Of a DNA stretch of 6,844 nucleotides, positions 1 through 5,559 are shown piece by piece (within the stretch, counting starts at the first letter, position 1; every line of letters starts with the position of its first letter). The DNA is taken from contig CANDEH010000114.1 of assembly GCA_947383645.1 (NCBI GenBank), positions 1-6,844 on the forward strand, given 5' to 3'. The notes beneath the pieces are model-generated. The model worked only from the letters and a program-made list of their open reading frames with translations, did no database searches and was not told where the DNA came from. The position numbers and the translations under genes are program-made. The DNA is from an uncultured Clostridia bacterium (GTDB taxonomy: Bacteria > Bacillota > Clostridia > Oscillospirales > Oscillospiraceae).

Positions 1-1099
1 GGGGCCAGCGCTCCAGGGCCTCCGCCAGAACGGTGTGGTTGGTGTAGGCCACGGAGTGGACCGTGATCTCCCACGCCTCGTCCCAGCTCAGCCCCGCGTC
101 GTCGATGAGAATGCGCATGAGCTCCGGGATCACCAGGGCGGGGTGGGTGTCGTTGATCTGGATGACGTTCTTCTCGTGGAAGTTCTTCAGGGTGCCGAAG
201 GCCTGGATGTGCTTGCGGACGATGGACTGCACCGTGGCGGAGACGAAGAAATACTGCTGCTTCAGGCGCAGGCTCTTGCCCTCGTAGTGGTTGTCCTCGG
301 GGTAGAGCACCTTGGCGATGACCTCCGCCATGGCGGACTCCTCGCCGGCCTGGAGGTAGCTGCCCTTGCGGAAGAGGTCCATGTCGATGGGCTTGGGGCT
401 CTTGGCGTCCCACAGGCGGAGGATGTTGGTGTGGTCGGTGTCGTAGCCGGAGATCTCCATGTCGCAGGGCACGGCCAGGACGCGGGTGTAGCCCTCGTTC
501 ACCACGTGGAGGCGGTTGTCGTCCCAGAACTCACGGAGGGTGCCGCCGAAGTGGACCTCCTCGGCCTCCTCGGGACGGGGCACCAGCCAGGCGTCGCCCA
601 CGCCCTTCCAGTCGTCGGGGAGCTCCACCTGCTGGCCGTTCACGATCTTCTGCTTGAAGATGCCCAGTTCGTAGCAGATGGAGTATCCGGTGGCGGGGAT
701 CTCCAGGGTGGTGAGTGAGTCCAGATAGCAGGCGGCCAGACGCCCCAGCCCGCCGTTGCCCAGGCCCGCGTCGGGCTCGGCGTCAAAGACGTCGGCGGCC
801 TTGAAGCCCAGGTCCTCCACCGCGCCCTTCAGGGCGGGCAGGACGTTCAGGTTGTAGGCGTTCTTGATGAGGCTGCGGCCCATCAGAAACTCCAGGGACA
901 TGTAGTGGACCTGGCGCTTCCGGCCCCGGCGGATGGCCTTCCGGGTGTCCATGGCGTGTCCGGCCATCACGTCCCGCAGCACCATGGCGCAGGCCTTCAT
1001 CATGTTGTTCTCCGTGGCCTCCTCCACCGTGCAGCCGAAATTCAGACGCAGTTTGTCAACGATGGCTTTCCGCATTTCCTCTCGGGTGATAGTCTCCAT
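1..1099 (-). CDS. glgP: Glycogen/alpha-glucan phosphorylase, N-terminal 366 residues (3' end outside window)
   Basis: This gene encodes a GT35 glycogen phosphorylase, which releases glucose-1-phosphate from the non-reducing ends of alpha-1,4-glucan using phosphate and a PLP cofactor, in the cytoplasm. I translated it from ATG at 1099-1097. Family signatures visible in order are KRQVHYMSLEFLMGRSL (residues 61-77), EPDAGLGNGGLGRLAACYLD (108-127), YFFVSATVQSIV (283-294), QINDTHPALVIPELMRILID (314-333) and TNHTVLAEALERWP (353-366). The PLP lysine and C-terminal domain lie beyond the left edge. The chosen start has an AGGAAGAGGG ribosome binding site 8 bases upstream. Another ATG 7 bases upstream (1106-1104) is out of frame. 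The conserved N-terminal block sits at about residue 61, somewhat earlier than in animal phosphorylases, as expected for bacterial enzymes lacking the phospho-serine control segment. The gene follows glgA on the same strand after a 296-base spacer without a clear promoter. Confidence 0.96.
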   Translation of the reverse strand, partial: METITREEMRKAIVDKLRLNFGCTVEEATENNMMKACAMVLRDVMAGHAMDTRKAIRRGRKRQVHYMSLEFLMGRSLIKNAYNLNVLPALKGAVEDLGFKAADVFDAEPDAGLGNGGLGRLAACYLDSLTTLEIPATGYSICYELGIFKQKIVNGQQVELPDDWKGVGDAWLVPRPEEAEEVHFGGTLREFWDDNRLHVVNEGYTRVLAVPCDMEISGYDTDHTNILRLWDAKSPKPIDMDLFRKGSYLQAGEESAMAEVIAKVLYPEDNHYEGKSLRLKQQYFFVSATVQSIVRKHIQAFGTLKNFHEKNVIQINDTHPALVIPELMRILIDDAGLSWDEAWEITVHSVAYTNHTVLAEALERWP

Positions 1100-1107
1100 A
1101 TCGCATA

Positions 1108-1117
1108 CCCTCTTCCT
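1108..1117 (-). promoter_or_regulatory. Ribosome binding site of glgP
   Basis: On the minus strand the bases read AGGAAGAGGG, ending 8 bases before the ATG at 1099-1097. This decides the in-frame start over the nearby out-of-frame ATG at 1106-1104, which lies too close to the purine run. Confidence 0.7.
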
Positions 1118-1178
1118 AATAATGTTTTTTCTGCCAGCCTCCGGTGCGGCCTGTCTTATTCAGTCCAAACACGGAGCG

Positions 1179-1218
1179 GAGACAGGGGGTATTGTGGGAA
1201 GGCAATACCCCCTGTCTC
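1179..1218. repeat. Perfect 16-bp inverted repeat with 8-base loop
   Basis: The left arm GAGACAGGGGGTATTG (1179-1194) and right arm CAATACCCCCTGTCTC (1203-1218) are exact reverse complements around the loop TGGGAAGG (1195-1202). No T-run follows on either strand (the minus-strand continuation is CGCTCCGTGTTTGG), so it is not a standard intrinsic terminator. It sits in the presumed leader of glgP, directly beside the MITE-like element. It could be an RNA-stabilising or attenuating stem, a processing site or part of a repeat family; the sequence does not decide. Confidence 0.85.
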
Positions 1219-1363
1219 TAAGAGCCTGCTTCATATCTCGAAGGATGCCGGCCGGCGAGGGATTTTCCCGTCAGGCAAGGCGGGATTTCGCAGGAATAAT
1301 TGTGTTGATTTCAAGAAATCACAACGAAACATGGCGGCTTGAGAGATGTTAAACAGGCTCTAA
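1219..1363. mobile_element. MITE-like non-coding element with imperfect terminal inverted repeats
   Basis: The left end AGAGCCTGCTTCATATCTC (1221-1239) matches the reverse complement of the right end at 1343-1361 (AGAGCCTGTTTAACATCTC) at 16 of 19 positions. If the element is taken from GAGCC to GGCTC (1222-1360, 139 bp), it is flanked by TAA on both sides (1219-1221 and 1361-1363), a possible target duplication of the TNA type known for some IS5-family groups. The interior has no gene. It contains a 10-bp palindrome GCCGGCCGGC (1247-1256), a TCCCG/CGGGA stem (1266-1285) and an internal GATTTC-AA-GAAATC palindrome. I infer a non-autonomous element mobilised by a transposase elsewhere. A diverged structured repeat that never transposed would look similar, and a 3-base duplication is weak evidence. 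Confidence 0.5.
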
Positions 1364-1395
1364 AGTGTTGTCGAACCCCTTTAGGGGGATGGCAT

Positions 1396-2829
1396 TCAGG
1401 AGCAGATCATCTCGTAGATACGAATATACTCCTCCGCGCTCTTGTCCCAGCTGAAGTCGGTGGTCATGCCGGTGTGCTGGAGCTTCTTGAAGGCGTCCCG
1501 GTTGTTGTGGTAGAGGTCCACCGCCTGCCGGATCACATAGGCCATGTCGCCGGCGTTGTAGTTGGCGAAGGTGAAGCCGTTGCCCGCGCCGCACCACGCC
1601 TCGTAGGGAAATACCGTGTCCTTCAGCCCGCCGGTCTCCCGGACGATGGGCACTGTGCCGTAGCGCATGGCGATCATCTGGGCCAGACCGCAGGGCTCGC
1701 TCTTGGAGGGCATCAGCAGCAGGTCGGCCCCGGCGTAGATGGCCATGGCCAGCTCCTCGTTGTACCCGCGGTAGAGGGCCATGCGGCCGGGCAGGTACTG
1801 GAGCTTGCTCTCAAAGAACTGCTCGTAGCAGTACTCCCCGGAGCCCAGGACCACGAACTGGCAGTTGAGGCCCATCATCTCGTCGAAGCTCTTGGTGAGG
1901 AGATCCAGACCCTTGTGGCTCACCAGACGGCTGACAATGGCGATAATGGGCACGTCGGGGGCCGCCTCCAGGTTCAGCCGCTTTTGCAGCGCCTCCTTGC
2001 AGCGGGCCTTGCCGGCCATGCGCTTGACGCTGTAGTGGTCGCTGATCTGGGGGTCCTTGGCCGGGTCGTAGCGCGCCATGTCGATGCCGTTGAGCACCCC
2101 ATGGAGCTTGCCGGCGTTGAGGTTCATCACGCCGTCCATGCCGTGGGCGTAGAAGGGGTCTCGGAGCTCCTGGGCGTAGGTGGGGCTGACGGCGGTGATG
2201 GCGTCGCAGGTCATCAGCGCACCCTTCACCAGGTTCACGTCCCCGGAGTAGGCGATGGTCCCGTCGGCAAACCAGCCGGGAGCCAGGCCGAAGAGGTCCT
2301 CCAGCGTCTCCTTGCCGTAGCGGCCCTGGTACTCGATGTTGTGGACGGTGAACACCGTCTTGATGCCCCGGATCTCCGGCCAGCGGGCGTACTCGTCCTT
2401 CAGGTACACCGGCACCAAGGCGGTCTGCCAGTCGTTGCAGTGGATGATCTCCGGCAGGGGGCCCATGCAGTTGAGCAGCGCTACCACCGCCCGGGAGAAG
2501 AAGCCAAAGCGCTCCCCGTCATCGTAGTGGCCGTAGAGGCCCTCACGCTTGAAGTAGTACTCGTTGTCCACGAAGAACCAGGTGACACCCTCGTACTCCA
2601 GACGGAACAGACCGGCATAAATTCGCCGCCAGCCCAGGGGGACGTCAATGTGGCAGATGAACTCCATCTGGTCCTTCCACTTCTCCGCCACCTTCTGGTA
2701 GAGGGGCAGGATCGCGGACACCTCGTTGCCGGCCTTGGCCAGCGCCTGGGGCAGGCTGCCGGCCACGTCGGCAAGACCTCCGGTCTTGCAAAAGGGTACT
2801 GCTTCAGATGTTGCAAACAGGATTTTCAT
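1396..2829 (-). CDS. glgA: Glycogen synthase (ADP-glucose type)
   Basis: GlgA transfers glucose from ADP-glucose to the non-reducing end of an alpha-1,4-glucan (GT5, GT-B fold, cytoplasm). The product is 477 residues, the same length as the E. coli enzyme. Visible signatures are the N-terminal MKILFATSEAVPFCKTGGLA with the nucleotide-sugar-binding Lys15 of KTGGL, HCNDW (130-134), TVHNIEYQG (161-169), SPTYAQEL (215-222), HGVLNGID (243-250), VSRLVSHKGLDLL (299-311, with the Arg and Lys that contact the diphosphate) and SEPCGLAQM (377-385, conserved Glu378), followed by ETGGLKDTV. I chose the ATG at 2829-2827 because it gives the canonical N-terminus and has AAGGAGG 8 bases upstream; the reading frame stays open for 34 more codons upstream, but those codons cross the predicted promoter and leader. 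The gene lies 409 bases after glgD and has its own predicted promoter. All key residues are present. Confidence 0.97.
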   Translation of the reverse strand: MKILFATSEAVPFCKTGGLADVAGSLPQALAKAGNEVSAILPLYQKVAEKWKDQMEFICHIDVPLGWRRIYAGLFRLEYEGVTWFFVDNEYYFKREGLYGHYDDGERFGFFSRAVVALLNCMGPLPEIIHCNDWQTALVPVYLKDEYARWPEIRGIKTVFTVHNIEYQGRYGKETLEDLFGLAPGWFADGTIAYSGDVNLVKGALMTCDAITAVSPTYAQELRDPFYAHGMDGVMNLNAGKLHGVLNGIDMARYDPAKDPQISDHYSVKRMAGKARCKEALQKRLNLEAAPDVPIIAIVSRLVSHKGLDLLTKSFDEMMGLNCQFVVLGSGEYCYEQFFESKLQYLPGRMALYRGYNEELAMAIYAGADLLLMPSKSEPCGLAQMIAMRYGTVPIVRETGGLKDTVFPYEAWCGAGNGFTFANYNAGDMAYVIRQAVDLYHNNRDAFKKLQHTGMTTDFSWDKSAEEYIRIYEMICS

Positions 2830-2837
2830 CGCTTTTG

Positions 2838-2844
2838 CCTCCTT
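2838..2844 (-). promoter_or_regulatory. Ribosome binding site of glgA
   Basis: The minus strand reads AAGGAGG with 8 bases before the ATG. It is a near-perfect Shine-Dalgarno match and fixes the start at MKILFATSEA rather than at upstream in-frame codons. Confidence 0.9.
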
Positions 2845-2849
2845 CCATT

Positions 2850-2887
2850 GCGGAAACCTTCCGCGGGCGGGGGCAGGGAGCGCCCCC
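2850..2887 (-). promoter_or_regulatory. Structured glgA leader: two tandem small hairpins
   Basis: Between the predicted transcription start and the ribosome binding site the minus strand carries two stems. GGGGGC/GCCCCC (2882-2887 with 2869-2874) has a 7-base loop, and GCGGAA/TTCCGC (2859-2864 with 2850-2855) has a 3-base GGT loop. The second ends 5 bases before AAGGAGG. They may modulate ribosome access or mRNA stability. I do not recognise a known riboswitch class, and stems this short can occur by chance in GC-rich DNA. Confidence 0.45.
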
Positions 2888-2902
2888 AATTCTGACCCTA
2901 AT

Positions 2903-2931
2903 ATCATACTGTCTCGCCGGAGAAATCGCAA
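2903..2931 (-). promoter_or_regulatory. Sigma-A-type promoter for glgA
   Basis: The minus strand has -35 TTGCGA (2931-2926, 4 of 6 to TTGACA), a spacer of exactly 17 bases and -10 TATGAT (2908-2903, 5 of 6 to TATAAT). Transcription would start near 2896, giving a leader of roughly 65 bases to the glgA ATG. The position just upstream of glgA and downstream of a terminator candidate suggests glgA(-glgP) can be expressed separately from glgBCD. Confidence 0.65.
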
Positions 2932-2985
2932 TGCCCAACTTGGACAGAGTTCCTTTTAATCTTAACGCCTTCTTTAGGCAAATCC

Positions 2986-3020
2986 AAAAAACACCCCCGC
3001 ACACGCCGCAGGCGTAGTGC
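2986..3020 (-). terminator. Weak rho-independent terminator candidate after glgD
   Basis: On the minus strand a 9-bp stem with a single bulge and a three-base loop (GCAC plus ACGCC paired with GGCGT plus GTGC, 2999-3020) is followed by GGGGGTG and then six T residues (2991-2986). The seven-base gap between stem and T-run is longer than in a typical intrinsic terminator, so it may be leaky or non-functional. Its place between the glgBCD unit and the glgA promoter fits a transcription boundary. Confidence 0.35.
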
Positions 3021-3040
3021 CCGACTCGCCCCCGGCAGGG

Positions 3041-3060
3041 TTTGCGCCCGCAGGCGCAAA
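3041..3060. repeat. 8-bp inverted repeat TTTGCGCC/GGCGCAAA
   Basis: Exact arms at 3041-3048 and 3053-3060 surround the four-base loop CGCA. It belongs to the cluster of stem-loops between glgD and glgA. The plus strand continues with an AT-rich TAAATTGAAATCA and no T-run, so it does not look like a terminator in either direction. Confidence 0.75.
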
Positions 3061-3072
3061 TAAATTGAAATC

Positions 3073-3105
3073 ATTTTTCCCGGAAACCGCGTTTTCGGGA
3101 AAAAT
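3073..3105. repeat. 15-bp inverted repeat with CGC loop
   Basis: Arms at 3073-3087 and 3091-3105 pair over 15 positions (14 Watson-Crick and one G-T on the plus strand) with the three-base loop CGC. The base of the stem is T-rich on the left and A-rich on the right, the reverse of a terminator (A-run before, T-run after). It has the same geometry as the next hairpin (15-bp stem, 3-base loop) but a different sequence. Confidence 0.8.
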
Positions 3106-3129
3106 ACTTCTCACGGAGCGAGCGTCGAA

Positions 3130-3162
3130 CCTATGTACCTCCCCTGTGGGGAGGTACATAGG
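3130..3162. repeat. Perfect 15-bp inverted repeat with TGT loop
   Basis: CCTATGTACCTCCCC (3130-3144) and GGGGAGGTACATAGG (3148-3162) are exact reverse complements around TGT (3145-3147). A perfect stem this long in a spacer is far beyond chance. There is no T-run on either side. Its function is unknown. Confidence 0.9.
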
Positions 3163-3189
3163 CGAGGCGCAGAGCGAAGCGCAGCCCCT

Positions 3190-3226
3190 CTCGATTGAAA
3201 GCCCAGCGAAGCGGGTTTCAATCGAG
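3190..3226. repeat. Long inverted repeat with GCGAAGC mini-hairpin apex
   Basis: CTCGATTGAAA (3190-3200) pairs perfectly with TTTCAATCGAG (3216-3226). Inside, CCC (3202-3204) can pair with GGG (3213-3215) and GC with GC around a GAA triloop (3206-3212). This gives about 16 bp with two single-base bulges, G3201 and A3205, both on the left arm. The apex GCGAAGC is the known unusually stable DNA mini-hairpin sequence. It begins 12 bases beyond the glgD stop and shares two bases with the following palindrome. Confidence 0.85.
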
Positions 3227-3240
3227 GCGCGTAAGCGCCT
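3225..3240. repeat. 6-bp inverted repeat AGGCGC-GTAA-GCGCCT over the glgD stop
   Basis: Arms 3225-3230 and 3235-3240 enclose GTAA, a GNRA-type tetraloop on the plus strand. The right arm overlaps the glgD TAG stop (3239-3241), so the structural element begins exactly at the end of the gene. No T-run follows on the minus strand. Confidence 0.6.
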
Positions 3241-4350
3241 AAATTTCCGCGTTCTTCGCAATGGCCAGCGGGTAGTTGGCGCTGCCCACCAGGGTGCAGC
3301 CGTCGGTGATCTTTACGTTCTTGTCCGCGATCACCTGGCTCAGGGAGGCCCCACGGCCCACGCTGACGTTCTGCATCAGGATGCAGTTCTTCACCACGGC
3401 GCCCTTGGCCACGCTGACGCCCCGGAAGAGGATGGAGTTCTCCACCTTCCCCTCCACGGTGCAGCCGTCGGCCACCAGGGAGTTGACGCAGGCCCCGTCG
3501 GGGTCTAAGTAGGTGGAGGAGACGTTCATCTCCTTGGTGAACACCGGGCGCTCCTTGGGGAACAGCTCCCGGCGGATGGCGGGATCGAAGAGCTCCATGC
3601 TCCTATCGTAGTACCCGGACAGGGTGCGGATCTGGGCGGCGTACCCGTCCCAGACGAAGCCCTTGATCTTCAGCTCGCCGGCCATGCCGTGGAGCACCGC
3701 GTCACGGAAGCTGTACCGGTCCTGACGGCGGCACTCCTCCACCACCCGCAGCAGCAGGTCCTTGGAGAGGATGAAGATATCCAGGGAGCGGAAGCCCTCG
3801 GCCTCTTTGATGTCGTAGAGGGTCTCGGTGACGTTGCCCTCCTCGTCCAGGTGGAAGAAGGTGGCGGCGTTGGTGGTGCCCAGGTTCTTGGGGGTGCACA
3901 CGGCGGTGATGTCCGCGCCGGAGGCCACGTGGGCCTCGTACACCTTCTGGAGGGGCAGGTTGATGATGGTGTCGCAGTCGGCCAGCACCACGTGGTCCTG
4001 GCGGATGGTCTCTAAGTAGGAGCTGACGCTGGCCAGGGCCTCCATCTTGCCTCTGAAGGTCCGGTCGTCCCGGTGCTGGACCATGGCGAAGGGGGGCAGG
4101 AGGCGGAGACCGCCGTGCTTGCGGCTGAGATCCCAGTCCTTGCCGGAGCCCAGGTGGTCCAGAAGGCTCTGGTAGTTGCCGTGGAGGATGACGCCCACAT
4201 CGTAGACGCCGGCGTTGACCATGCTGCTGAGGACGAAGTCGATCATCCGGTAGCGGCCGCCGAAGGGCACCGAGGCGGGGGAGCGCAGCTCCGTCAGCTC
4301 CCGGAGGCCCGTATGTTTCCCGTGTGCAAAAATCAGTCCGTGTAAGCCCT

Positions 4351-4354
<4 letters not shown>
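3239..4354 (-). CDS. glgD: ADP-glucose pyrophosphorylase regulatory subunit GlgD
   Basis: This 371-residue protein is a GlgC paralogue. In Bacillus and Geobacillus the GlgD subunit joins GlgC and raises its activity, but is poor or inactive alone. The nucleotidyltransferase fold is recognisable from SVPFGGRYRMIDFVLSSMVN (28-47), NYQSLLDHLGSGKDWDLSRK (60-79) and GGLRLLPPF (81-89). A C-terminal left-handed beta-helix follows from about residue 285 (CVNSLVADGCTVEGKVENSI and related hexapeptides). The glycine-rich GGxGxRL nucleotide loop is replaced by HGKHTGLREL (11-20), the metal-binding GDH by ADCD (125-128), and the substrate-binding EKP motif is absent, which supports a non-catalytic role. 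The start overlaps the glgC stop by 4 bases (ATGA, 4351-4354), and AGGAGG lies 7 bases upstream, so translation is probably coupled. The TAG stop lies inside a small palindrome. Confidence 0.95.

Positions 4355-5555
<1,201 letters not shown>

Positions 5556-5559
<4 letters not shown>

Larger units (their letters stand above)
1100..1395. other. glgA-glgP spacer without a gene
   Basis: The 296 bases between the glgA stop and the glgP start hold no convincing gene. From the glgA side they contain a weak CCCC/GGGG hairpin (1376-1387), a MITE-like element, a perfect 16-bp hairpin and then about 60 bases leading to the glgP ribosome binding site. I searched the minus strand upstream of glgP for -35/-10 pairs and found none that is convincing. 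The short AT-rich CATTATTAGG just before the ribosome binding site has no matching -35. No hairpin followed by a T-run ends glgA transcription here, so read-through from glgA into glgP is plausible. Confidence 0.7.
2830..3238. other. glgD-glgA spacer without a gene, rich in inverted repeats
   Basis: This 409-base stretch holds no convincing coding sequence. The glgD-proximal part (about 2999-3240) is a dense series of inverted repeats listed separately, and the glgA-proximal part (2830-2985) carries the glgA promoter and leader. Its AT-rich patches and stem-loop density contrast with the GC-rich coding DNA on both sides. Short frames crossing it have no family resemblance and run through perfect hairpins. 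Confidence 0.75.

Noticed and set aside
905..1352. Two overlapping plus-strand frames reaching from glgP into the spacer
   Set aside because: They run antisense through the glgP N-terminus, then across the 16-bp hairpin and the inverted-repeat element. There is no ribosome binding site or recognisable product.
1376..1387. Hairpin CCCC-TTTA-GGGG just after the glgA stop as a terminator
   Set aside because: The stem is only 4 bp and no T-run follows on the minus strand.
1339..2895. A 518-codon open frame on the plus strand, antisense to glgA
   Set aside because: It is the mirror of a GC-rich gene with strong third-position G/C bias. Its product is a Val/Leu/His/Gly-rich shadow without family motifs, while the opposite strand encodes a complete GlgA.
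2957..2985. A second promoter for glgA (TTGGAT, 17 bases, TAAGAT on the minus strand)
   Set aside because: Only 3 of 6 and 4 of 6 matches to consensus. It is much weaker than the promoter at 2903-2931, so it is not listed.
3080..3100. Catabolite-response-element-like sequence in the 15-bp hairpin (minus strand CGAAAACGCGGTTTCC)
   Set aside because: It resembles half of a cre site, but the second half is shifted by two bases (about 9 of 14 matches at the correct spacing). The similarity is better explained by the hairpin itself.
2999..3240. CRISPR array
   Set aside because: The repeats are inverted, differ in sequence and spacing, and there are no regular direct repeats or cas genes.
3017..3508. 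A 163-codon plus-strand frame over the hairpin cluster and the end of glgD
   Set aside because: The first part translates perfect inverted repeats and the rest is antisense to glgD. No motif supports it.
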